A stretch of DNA of 64,000 bases, from positions 62,001-126,000 of the forward strand of contig NZ_FXAX01000001.1 in assembly GCF_900177805.1 (NCBI RefSeq), read 5' to 3'. The translations under genes were made by a program, and so were the position numbers. Shown one piece after another: positions 40,369-47,971 of this stretch (the stretch's first letter is position 1; each line of letters opens with the position of its first letter). The DNA comes from Fibrobacter sp. UWB13. Its GTDB lineage: Bacteria; Fibrobacterota; Fibrobacteria; Fibrobacterales; Fibrobacteraceae. The notes beneath the pieces were generated by a model. That model saw only the letters and a program-made list of their open reading frames with translations, had not been told where the DNA came from and did not search any database.

Positions 40369-42021
40369 TTACTTGCATTTTTTGGCGTAGTGTGCAAGTC
40401 GTACGCCGTCTGCAGCACTGGTGACGATTCCGCCTGCGTAGCCGGCTCCTTCGCCGAGGACGAAGAGCCCTTGGGTGTTTACGCTTTCGAGCGTTTCGTT
40501 GTTGCGCGTGATGCGGAGCGGCGAACTGGTGCGCGTTTCGGGGGCGACAATCAGGCCTTCGTTGATGAATCCCGGAATTTTGCGGTCAAAATTTTGGAAG
40601 CCTTCGGCGAGACTTTGGCAAATAGTTTTGTCCATCCAATCCCATAGATTGCTTGGCACGAGCCCGCAAGGGTAGGTGGTTTTGGGGAGCGTTTTGTCTT
40701 CGCGGTGGGCGAGGAAGTTCTTGATCGTTTGCGCGGGAGCGGCGTAAACTTTTCCGCCGACGTTGTAGGCGTCGGTTTCGATTTTTCGTTGCAAGTCGAG
40801 ACCGCCAAAAAGCGAACCGCTTGAAGGAATGTCAAAGCCTTCGGCGCCTGCAGTAATCGGGACGGCGATAGCGCCGTTGGCGAACGCTCCATTGCGGCGG
40901 CTATAGCTCATGCCGTTTGTCGCAAGTGTTCCCGGTTCTGAGGCACATGGCACAAGGACTCCGCCGGGGCACATGCAAAAGCTGTAGGCGCTCGAAGTCT
41001 TGTTGATGGTCGGCGTGGCGAGGAAATATTCGGCGGCTCCGGTGAGTCTTGTATCGACGTTAAGCCCGAGCTGTCGCATGTTGATGAGCGATTGTGGGTG
41101 TTCGACGCGGACGCCCATGGCGAACGCTTTGCTTTCGAGAGTCACGCCGCGAGCGTGGAGCATCTCGTAAACGCTACGAGCGGAATGCCCAACTGCAAGA
41201 ACTAGCGCTTCGCATGGTTGCCAATGAGAAATCGCGGCGCTTGTATTGAATTGCTTCGCTTCGCTCGCAATGACGTTCTTTAGCTTGATCGCGCAGATTC
41301 GACCATCCTTAATTTCAATATCTTCAAGGCTCGTGTTGAAATGGATATGCCCGCCGAGGCGGACAATCTCGGCGCGGACTTGACGCAACATGAGTACGAG
41401 TTTGTCTGTGCCGATGTGCGGCTTTGCAAACGTGACGACGCTTTCGTCAACGCCGAAGTCCACCATGTCCTTGAGTACGGTTTCGCTGAACAGGTTGCGG
41501 CTACGGGTGTTGAGCTTGCCATCGCTGAATGCACCAGCTCCACCTTCGCCAAATAGCACGTTGCTGTAGGCGTTGAACTTGCGGTCTACAAAGAATTTGC
41601 GGATGTCGCGAAAACGTTCTTCGACTTGCTTACCTTGTTCGTAAATGTCGACGGCGAACCCTTTGCGCAAAAGATGTAGCGCAGCCCAAAGACCGCTAGG
41701 CCCTGCTCCAATGACATCCACGTGGCTAGCCATCGCTACAGTGTCTTTTAACGGTTCAGCATCGAGGCTGCGAATCTCGCGTTTAGATTCGATGAGCCCA
41801 CGGGCGTTGTTCCCCGAGGCTCGGACTTTGCGCTTTAGGTCGAAAACGACATTGTAGGACCAGTGCAAGTCGCCTTTGCGTCGGGAGTCCAGCGAAAAAC
41901 GTTCGACTTCGAGATTGAAGATTTCTTCGGGGTTCACTCGGAGCGTCTTGGCGAGCGCAAGACGGACTTCGCCTTTTTTTTCAAGGGCGACAGCGAGTTC
42001 TCTGTAGCGATATGTAAACAT
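40369..42021 (-). CDS. NAD(P)/FAD-dependent oxidoreductase (COG2509) with in-frame repeat insertion
   Basis: A 550-residue flavoprotein. The N-terminal domain is typical of COG2509 (RLALAKTLRVNPEEIFNLEV, LHWSYNVVFDLKRKV). The Rossmann motif is VDVIGAGPSGLWAALHLLRK. FGEGGAGAFSDGKLNTRSRN is a family hallmark, followed by VLAVGHSARSVYEML and CMCPGGVLVP. The terminal GLFVLGEGAGYAGGIVTSAA is the second FAD site. Residues about 245-256 (NVIASEAKQFNT) come from the widespread palindromic repeat GTCATTGCGAGCGAAGCGAA at 41247-41275, read in frame. The biochemical role of the family is not established. ATG 42021 and 42030 are both possible starts. Confidence 0.85.
   Translation of the reverse strand: MFTYRYRELAVALEKKGEVRLALAKTLRVNPEEIFNLEVERFSLDSRRKGDLHWSYNVVFDLKRKVRASGNNARGLIESKREIRSLDAEPLKDTVAMASHVDVIGAGPSGLWAALHLLRKGFAVDIYEQGKQVEERFRDIRKFFVDRKFNAYSNVLFGEGGAGAFSDGKLNTRSRNLFSETVLKDMVDFGVDESVVTFAKPHIGTDKLVLMLRQVRAEIVRLGGHIHFNTSLEDIEIKDGRICAIKLKNVIASEAKQFNTSAAISHWQPCEALVLAVGHSARSVYEMLHARGVTLESKAFAMGVRVEHPQSLINMRQLGLNVDTRLTGAAEYFLATPTINKTSSAYSFCMCPGGVLVPCASEPGTLATNGMSYSRRNGAFANGAIAVPITAGAEGFDIPSSGSLFGGLDLQRKIETDAYNVGGKVYAAPAQTIKNFLAHREDKTLPKTTYPCGLVPSNLWDWMDKTICQSLAEGFQNFDRKIPGFINEGLIVAPETRTSSPLRITRNNETLESVNTQGLFVLGEGAGYAGGIVTSAADGVRLAHYAKKCK
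41247..41275. repeat. Palindromic repeat inside the COG2509 gene
   Basis: On the minus strand it reads CGTCATTGCGAGCGAAGCGA followed by AGCAATTC, a repeat well known from many bacterial genomes. Here it encodes VIASEAKQF in frame. Confidence 0.75.
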
Positions 42022-42126
42022 GTATGCCACAAATTTAGAAATATGGCAAAAAAATAGTTTTTTGGACTTGAGATAGTGGTTTACATTTTTTTATAATTGT
42101 GAAAACCCTAAAAATGGTAGTGATAT

Positions 42127-43611
42127 ATGTTTAAAGTTGGTTTTGATAACGATGCTTATCTAAAAACTCAATCTGAAAAAATTCAAGAACGTATCTCTAA
42201 ATTTGGTGGAAAACTTTATCTTGAATTTGGTGGAAAACTTTTTGATGACCATCATGCAAGCCGCGTTTTGCCGGGCTTTGCTCCTGACTCCAAAATTCGC
42301 ATGCTCGAAAAGCTCAAGGATAAGGCCGAAGTCATCATCGCCATCAATGCTGGCGACATCGAAAAGAACAAGGTTCGTGGCGACCTCGGGATTACTTACG
42401 ATCAAGACGTTCTTCGCCTGATTGACGCTTTCCGCGGTTATGGCCTTTATGTGAGCAGTGTGGTGTTGACTCGCTGGCAAGAACAGCCGAGCGCAGTCGC
42501 TTACCAGAAAAAGCTCGAAAGCCTCGGACTCAAGGTCTATCGCCATTATCCGATTGCCGGTTATCCGAGCAACATCCCGCTCGTGGTGAGCGATGATGGT
42601 TATGGCAAGAATGAATTTGTTGAAACTTCTCGCGAACTTGTGGTGGTGACCGCTCCGGGTCCGGGTAGTGGAAAGATGGCCGTTTGCCTCTCGCAAATTT
42701 ATCATGAAAACAAGCGCGGTGTCAAGGCTGGCTATGCCAAGTTTGAAACGTTCCCGATTTGGAACATCCCGCTCAAGCACCCGGTCAACCTCGCTTACGA
42801 AGCTGCAACGGCTGACTTGAACGACGTGAACATGATTGACCCGTTCCACTTGGAAGCTTACGGCAAGACGACGATTAACTACAACCGCGACGTCGAAATT
42901 TTCCCGGTGTTGAACGCTCTCTTTACGCGCATCCTCGGTGAATCTCCGTACAAGAGCCCGACGGACATGGGCGTGAACATGGCTGGCAACTGCATTGTTG
43001 ACGACGCTGCTGTTTGTGAAGCCGCCAATGCCGAAATCATCCGCCGCTACTACAATACTTTGTGCCAAGTCCGCAAGGGCAATGCCGAAAAGGATCAAGT
43101 CTACAAGCTTGAACTTGTGATGGAACAGGCTCACATCAGCGCTAAGGACCGCAAGGTTGCTGTCGCCGCTGTGGCAAAGGCTGAAGAAACGAACGGTCCG
43201 GCAGTCGCTATTGAACTGAACGACGGTACGATTATTACGGGCAAGACTTCTTCGCTTCTCGGTGCATCTTCTGCTATGTTGCTCGATTCTCTCAAGCACT
43301 TGGCTGGCATTCCGGACGAAGTCCGCCTGCTCTCTCCGATGGTGATTGAACCGATTCAGAACCTCAAGACGAAACAGCTCGGCCACAAGAACCCGCGCTT
43401 GCACATGGACGAAGTTCTCGTGGCTCTCTCCGTTTGCGCTCTGACGGATTACAATGCAAAGATTGCGCTCGAAAAACTCCCGGAACTCCGCCATTGCGAA
43501 GTCCACTCCAGCGTGATTCTGTCGCAGGTTGACGTTGGTGTGTTCCGCCGCCTCGGTGTGAACCTCACGTCTGAACCGAATTACCAGACAAGTAAATTAT
43601 ATCATGGCTAG
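42127..43611 (+). CDS. DUF1846-family protein
   Basis: A 494-residue cytoplasmic protein matching DUF1846 over its whole length: MFKVGFDNDAYLKTQSEKIQ, KLYLEFGGKLFDDHHASRVL, GITYDQDVLRLID, VSDDGYGKNEFVETSRELVV, TAPGPGSGKMAVCLSQIYHE (P-loop-like), and FETFPIWNIPLKHPVNLAYE. Members of the family have crystal structures but no agreed function. The phrase FGGKL occurs twice in tandem near the start (residues 26-38). It stands alone between the flavoprotein gene (divergent) and the DUF1232 gene. Confidence 0.85.
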   Translation: MFKVGFDNDAYLKTQSEKIQERISKFGGKLYLEFGGKLFDDHHASRVLPGFAPDSKIRMLEKLKDKAEVIIAINAGDIEKNKVRGDLGITYDQDVLRLIDAFRGYGLYVSSVVLTRWQEQPSAVAYQKKLESLGLKVYRHYPIAGYPSNIPLVVSDDGYGKNEFVETSRELVVVTAPGPGSGKMAVCLSQIYHENKRGVKAGYAKFETFPIWNIPLKHPVNLAYEAATADLNDVNMIDPFHLEAYGKTTINYNRDVEIFPVLNALFTRILGESPYKSPTDMGVNMAGNCIVDDAAVCEAANAEIIRRYYNTLCQVRKGNAEKDQVYKLELVMEQAHISAKDRKVAVAAVAKAEETNGPAVAIELNDGTIITGKTSSLLGASSAMLLDSLKHLAGIPDEVRLLSPMVIEPIQNLKTKQLGHKNPRLHMDEVLVALSVCALTDYNAKIALEKLPELRHCEVHSSVILSQVDVGVFRRLGVNLTSEPNYQTSKLYHG

Positions 43612-43644
43612 GAACGTCCGCTAATCGGCGCAAATAGCAGATAC

Positions 43645-43690
43645 TTTTAGAAAAAGATTATCGAGAAATCGGTAGTCTTTTTCTTTTTGT
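43645..43690 (+). terminator. Hairpin after the DUF1846 gene
   Basis: AAAAAGATTATCGA pairs, with two mismatches, with TCGGTAGTCTTTTT around a GAAA loop, followed by T-rich sequence. Confidence 0.65.
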
Positions 43691-43732
43691 TTGTATATTT
43701 AAAAAGTAATTTGATTAGAAGGATGGGTTTGA

Positions 43733-44131
43733 ATGGCTAATGGTAAAGTTTACGATGATGTTGAAGTTCACGATATGAACGATGGATTTAAAAGCTCAAA
43801 TCGCGCAAATGTAAGTATGGGAGATGAACAGAATGGCGCTCCCGTTGTCTGGAAAGCGCTTTCTGTAATTATCGCTATGCTTGCGGTGGTTTACGATTTA
43901 TCTCCGATTGATGCGGTCCCGGATACGATTCCGCTGTTTGGCTGGCTTGATGATGTGGGCTTTACTGTAATGGCCGCTCTCAACGCTTATCAGCAATTTG
44001 CCAAAGATCAGAATTCCATGGTCGTTCGTCTGGCGAAGTATGTCAAATGGATGATGGTTGCCTTTATTGTGCTTGCTGGTGTCGCGGTGGGAGGCCTTAT
44101 AACTGCGATTGTAGCCCTTGTAATGCACTAA
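43733..44131 (+). CDS. DUF1232 (YkvA-like) membrane protein
   Basis: A 132-residue protein. The DUF1232 signature is clear at residues about 40-85: VVYDLSPIDAVPDTIPLFGW followed by LDDVGFTVMAALNAY. The N-terminal 35 residues are hydrophilic. Two membrane helices are likely: a short one near 42-58 and a strong one at 107-131 (WMMVAFIVLAGVAVGGLITA). AAGGA lies upstream of the ATG. Family members are inner-membrane proteins of unknown function. Confidence 0.85.
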   Translation: MANGKVYDDVEVHDMNDGFKSSNRANVSMGDEQNGAPVVWKALSVIIAMLAVVYDLSPIDAVPDTIPLFGWLDDVGFTVMAALNAYQQFAKDQNSMVVRLAKYVKWMMVAFIVLAGVAVGGLITAIVALVMH

Positions 44132-44159
44132 ATCTTTCTGCATCTGCGCTAAAAAATCT

Positions 44160-44205
44160 CCAAAAAATTATCCTCGTTGCTGACGGGGATGATTTTTTTT
44201 CGCCT
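44160..44205 (+). terminator. Terminator after the DUF1232 gene
   Basis: Imperfect stem ATCCTCGT/GACGGGAT-type hairpin around 44178-44197, followed by eight T residues. Confidence 0.65.
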
Positions 44206-44249
44206 TTTTAAGTTTTTTTGGGGCGAAAATAACCCCTAAAATAACCCTA

Positions 44250-44280
44250 GGATTAGCCCATTTGGGCTATTTTTTTTTGT
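44250..44280 (+). terminator. Second hairpin with T-run upstream of the secreted cassette
   Basis: AGCCCA-TT-TGGGCT (44255-44268) followed by eight T residues. It separates the DUF1232 gene from the secreted cassette that starts at 44330. Confidence 0.7.
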
Positions 44281-44329
44281 TTGATTTTTTTTTACCTTGC
44301 TCCGCCGAACATTAAAAATGGAGACAAAA

Positions 44330-44752
44330 ATGAAAAAACTAGTGCTTCTAGCAATCGTTTTGACAGCCTTCGCCTTGGCTGAAAAAACGCATCTTATCAA
44401 AGTCACTAAGGCCGACGGTACCACCGAGCGATTCTGGGTGGAAACAGTGTCGAAAATAACGTTTGTGGCCGACAAGAACGATTCGGCTAAGACCGTTTCG
44501 ATTCCTCTGTCGATTCAGAAGCTTGATGCGTCGGTTTCATGGAATCGTCAAACCTCAAGCTTGTCCGTGGTCGTTCCTGAAGCTCGTTCGTCAGTTCAGA
44601 TTTTTGATGTCTTGGGTAATTGCGTTTACCGTAACGCAAGTCTCGTGAAGGGCGCAAACGAAGTTCGTCCCGGTCTTAAGGCTGGCTTCTATGCCGTGCG
44701 CGTTCAATCGGGTGTCCGTCAGACAATTCTCAACATCAACGTGAAGGAGTAA
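44330..44752 (+). CDS. Small secreted protein with C-terminal sorting-like domain
   Basis: A 140-residue protein. ATG 44330 has GGAG six bases upstream and starts a clean signal peptide (MKKLVLLAIVLTAFALA). The middle (HLIKVTKADGTTERFWVETV, then SKITFVAD) resembles the short strand-rich unit also seen at the start of the next protein (NLTTIDSLTFSG). The end (VQIFDVLGNCVYRN, LKAGFYAVRVQSGVRQTILN) is a beta-sandwich tail like type IX secretion cargo. The stop lies nine bases before the next gene, so the two are translated from one mRNA. It is possibly an exported partner of the large protein; the function is otherwise unknown. Confidence 0.65.
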   Translation: MKKLVLLAIVLTAFALAEKTHLIKVTKADGTTERFWVETVSKITFVADKNDSAKTVSIPLSIQKLDASVSWNRQTSSLSVVVPEARSSVQIFDVLGNCVYRNASLVKGANEVRPGLKAGFYAVRVQSGVRQTILNINVKE

Positions 44753-44761
44753 GGGAAAATT

Positions 44762-47700
44762 ATGAAAACGATTCAAACAGTTTCCGCCCTTCTTGCTGCA
44801 TCGGCAACGCTTAGCATGGCTGGTGTCCTCAATGTTTATACAGAAGATGCCAAGAAAGCCTCGACAAGTCTTAACCTCACGACTATTGATAGCTTGACTT
44901 TCTCTGGAAAAGCCGAAAAGAAAGAGATGGAATTCTCGGGAAAGGCAAAGCAGAGCGCTATCAAGCTTTCGGATATGGATCACATTGATTTCACGCTCAA
45001 GGACAAGAGCAAGGAAACGATGACTGTCGTGGTGGGTGATGGTATCTTTGCGGGTAAGCATACATTCAAGCTTTCCGAAATCAAGAACATCGAAATTGTC
45101 GAAGTGGATTCCGATGAGGACAAGGATGGCGACGGCCTTACCGACCTTAGCGAGATTTACAAATACGACACGAACCCGAATTCTGCCGATACGGATGGTG
45201 ACGGCTGGAGCGACGGTGAAGAACTTGCTGACGGCATGTATTCGCCCACGAACCCGACCAAGTTCAACCCGCGTATTGCTGATGTGCCGGGACTTAGGGT
45301 AACGCTCAAAAAATCGCCCCGCATTAACCTCAATGTTTCGGTTTCGGAAGGTGTAACAGAAAGCGTTTCTGTCACGGAAGGCAAGGAAATTACCAAGACG
45401 AATTCTGTGAGCTATGAACAGACACGCAGTGCAGACCTCATGAATTCTTGGGAACTTTCAACGACTCAAGGTTGGGAACTCGGCGGGAGTGTTGCAGATG
45501 GCTTTGAAGGTAAATATACGGGAAGTGTGACTGTAGGTTATAACGGCAGCTACACAACTTCCACAGGTATGAGCTGGAGTAGCACCGAAGAAAAAAGCGT
45601 TGCTGAAAACTACGAAAAAGCCGTTTCCAATGAAAAGTCTAAAGGCCGTGAAGTGAACGGAGCGACTCTCTGCATGCAGGTGGAACTCAAAAACACATCG
45701 GATATTGCGTTTACCATTGAGGCGTTAAAACTGTCTGCCTCTACTTACGACATTAAGGATACGAGTTCCTTGAAAATCTTGGCCGAATTGACCCGAGAAG
45801 GCGAATGGAGCGATGTCACTCTCAAGCCGGCGGAATCGGTTGATGCGAATTTCTGCAACGACAATGTGAAGGTTGAACTCATTGAAAATATGATTTACAA
45901 TACGAGTTCCATCGTTCTTGGAGCTTCATCGCAAAAGGTAACTTTTGATGGTGGCTCCTCCGATTTTACTGTCGCTTACACGAAGGTTGCCGCCAAGACT
46001 GCCGATATCACCATTGATTACGGTCCCGGTTCTGCAGGTAACCCGTCGGCACGTTATCAGGTTGCAACAAATTACCGCTACAATGTCGACCACAAGGGTT
46101 CCGACGATATGTATGCGCAGACGACTCTTGCAGAACTTTTGCGCAATGCCCATGTAGATTTCGAACAGGATTCTGTTGTAGGCCCTTCAAAGAAGAAGCT
46201 TTATGGGCTGGCTTCTATTGAAGGATTCAAGTTTAGCTTGGCCGATAGCGCCATGTGGTATGTCACCATCCAGCGTGCAGCAAACCTCAAAAAAGGTATC
46301 AACACGATGGATTTGTACTCGTTCGCCTGTGCCTCCTACGATATGGAAAAGATTTTCATAGGTGCGGGTGATGCCGTGCATATCTTCTACAGCAAGGACC
46401 AAGACCACGATGGTGTGCCTCTCCCGACAGAACACCTGTTTGGAACGGATGACACCAAGGTGGATACGGATGGCGATGGTATTTCGGATTACGATGAAAT
46501 CTCTGGTTGGACCAAGGGGGAATCGACTGTCAAGATTTATACAAGTCCAGTCGAAGCTGATACGGATGGCGATGGTATGAATGACAAGGAAGACCCGGAA
46601 CCGACCAAGCGCCCGTTGTTTACGGATGCAAGCCTTTCCTTGCTCCAGGTGTTTCCTTCGCTAGAAGTGATCTCCTCGTCGCCGGCGAAAGATTCCGTTA
46701 AGTTGGATTTGGATTCCGCGGCTCTCGCTAAAGACAGCAATTTCTCTGTTTCTATTCAAGCGCCGATTGCTTTTATCAAGGTTGTGCCAAATGCAAAAAA
46801 GGTTACTTATGTGAAGTTTATAACGGATAGTAACGAGCAATGTGTACAAGGGAATGAAGTAAATGGCAAGAAAGTTTACACATTCAACACCCCGACACTT
46901 ACGGTATTGAAGCCGACAAGTGTCAAGATTGAAGTGAATTCTGAAGATGAAAAAACGGTCAAAACATACACTTTGTCGATTTCTTCGTCTTTGAAACCTC
47001 CGACCAATTTGAAACTCAAAAAAAGCGAAAATCGAGATAATATTATAGTGACCTTTGATCGTTCTAAGGATTCTCGTGTAAATGGATATGTCGTTTTGCG
47101 AGCCCTCAAAGGAACCAATATACCGGATAGTATTTTGAACAAAACAAAAATCTTACATAAAGGTACTTATCAAAATATCAACACCTATGTAGATGATGAC
47201 GGCGATGGAAGCTATACCGATGATGTTGGCGGTGGTTCTCCTTATTATTCTTATCGAGTTTTCGCCTATGCCAAGGAAGGAAACGACATGGTGTTCTCTA
47301 AAGGTACAGATCTGCATTCACGTAGTGTAGGCCGAATTCAGGTAACCTATAAGATGACTGACTTTGGTGGTGAACACTATATGTATGGCCTTAAGGGGCG
47401 AGCATTTATTGAAGCAAATGTTACTCTCTATGCAGGTGATGGTACCGGTGGAAGAAAGCTTTCTCATTGGTATGGGTATGATTGGAAGGCTGGAGACAAT
47501 GATAATAAGGATGCTGTGTTTTTCTTGTCTAAATCAAAAGATACAAAAGACGTCATGCCTAGTACCGCTGAGCATACTGATACCATTGGCTCTGAGGGAT
47601 TATATTTGGACTTCGATGTTTTGTCTAAGTCTTGCGAAGATGCTGCTGAAAAATGTAATGCTACTACTACCGCAAAACAGTCTATCACTTGGTCGTATGC

Positions 47701-47908
47701 TGAGATGGCAAAAGTTCTGAAGAATGATATAAAGGGGGATGGTAAAGTCGCTCCTTACAAGGGCTCGTTTAAATACCTTATGGGTTCGAGTGGATTCGAT
47801 TTTAATCCAACAACAGATATATGCACTTCAGCTTGTGGTAATGAACCTCATACGGGTTATAAGTTCAAATTCGACTATGAATGGGTGGACGACAAGGACA
47901 CTTATTAA
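44762..47908 (+). CDS. Secreted protective-antigen-like (binary toxin B-type) protein with calcium-binding and Fn3 regions
   Basis: A 1048-residue protein. Signal peptide at 1-20. Residues 115-155 are D-x-D-G-D-G loops (DKDGDGLTDLSEI, DTDGDGWSDGEEL). Residues about 165-470 follow the order of anthrax protective antigen domain 2: FNPRIADVPGLRVTLKKSPR, a Ser/Thr/Val-rich amphipathic stretch (SVSEGVTESVSVTEGKEITK to STGMSWSSTEEKSVAEN), then LCMQVELKNTSDIAFTIEAL. Later QTTLAELLRNAHVDF recalls the TLKEAL-type segment. A second calcium-loop cluster is at 545-615, a beta-sandwich and Fn3-like domain at about 670-850 (SLKPPTNLKLKKSENRDNII), and a C-terminal domain with Cys pairs. No furin-type site is obvious. 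Pore formation is inferred from layout only. A terminator follows. Confidence 0.65.
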   Translation: MKTIQTVSALLAASATLSMAGVLNVYTEDAKKASTSLNLTTIDSLTFSGKAEKKEMEFSGKAKQSAIKLSDMDHIDFTLKDKSKETMTVVVGDGIFAGKHTFKLSEIKNIEIVEVDSDEDKDGDGLTDLSEIYKYDTNPNSADTDGDGWSDGEELADGMYSPTNPTKFNPRIADVPGLRVTLKKSPRINLNVSVSEGVTESVSVTEGKEITKTNSVSYEQTRSADLMNSWELSTTQGWELGGSVADGFEGKYTGSVTVGYNGSYTTSTGMSWSSTEEKSVAENYEKAVSNEKSKGREVNGATLCMQVELKNTSDIAFTIEALKLSASTYDIKDTSSLKILAELTREGEWSDVTLKPAESVDANFCNDNVKVELIENMIYNTSSIVLGASSQKVTFDGGSSDFTVAYTKVAAKTADITIDYGPGSAGNPSARYQVATNYRYNVDHKGSDDMYAQTTLAELLRNAHVDFEQDSVVGPSKKKLYGLASIEGFKFSLADSAMWYVTIQRAANLKKGINTMDLYSFACASYDMEKIFIGAGDAVHIFYSKDQDHDGVPLPTEHLFGTDDTKVDTDGDGISDYDEISGWTKGESTVKIYTSPVEADTDGDGMNDKEDPEPTKRPLFTDASLSLLQVFPSLEVISSSPAKDSVKLDLDSAALAKDSNFSVSIQAPIAFIKVVPNAKKVTYVKFITDSNEQCVQGNEVNGKKVYTFNTPTLTVLKPTSVKIEVNSEDEKTVKTYTLSISSSLKPPTNLKLKKSENRDNIIVTFDRSKDSRVNGYVVLRALKGTNIPDSILNKTKILHKGTYQNINTYVDDDGDGSYTDDVGGGSPYYSYRVFAYAKEGNDMVFSKGTDLHSRSVGRIQVTYKMTDFGGEHYMYGLKGRAFIEANVTLYAGDGTGGRKLSHWYGYDWKAGDNDNKDAVFFLSKSKDTKDVMPSTAEHTDTIGSEGLYLDFDVLSKSCEDAAEKCNATTTAKQSITWSYAEMAKVLKNDIKGDGKVAPYKGSFKYLMGSSGFDFNPTTDICTSACGNEPHTGYKFKFDYEWVDDKDTY

Positions 47909-47924
47909 TCCATCCTAATAAATT

Positions 47925-47964
47925 CACAAAGCTCTCCTTATGCTCTGGGGGAGCTTTTTTTTGA
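47925..47964 (+). terminator. Terminator between the protective-antigen-like gene and the protease gene
   Basis: Stem AAGCTCTCC (47929-47937) / GGGGAGCTT (47947-47955), followed by a T8 run. It probably attenuates rather than separates, since the protease gene begins eight bases later. Confidence 0.8.
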
Positions 47965-47971
47965 GGTCATA

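Noticed and set aside
42160..43506. 448-codon frame opposite the DUF1846 gene
   Set aside because: Antisense shadow caused by codon bias; the translation has no recognisable domain and the sense gene is conserved throughout.
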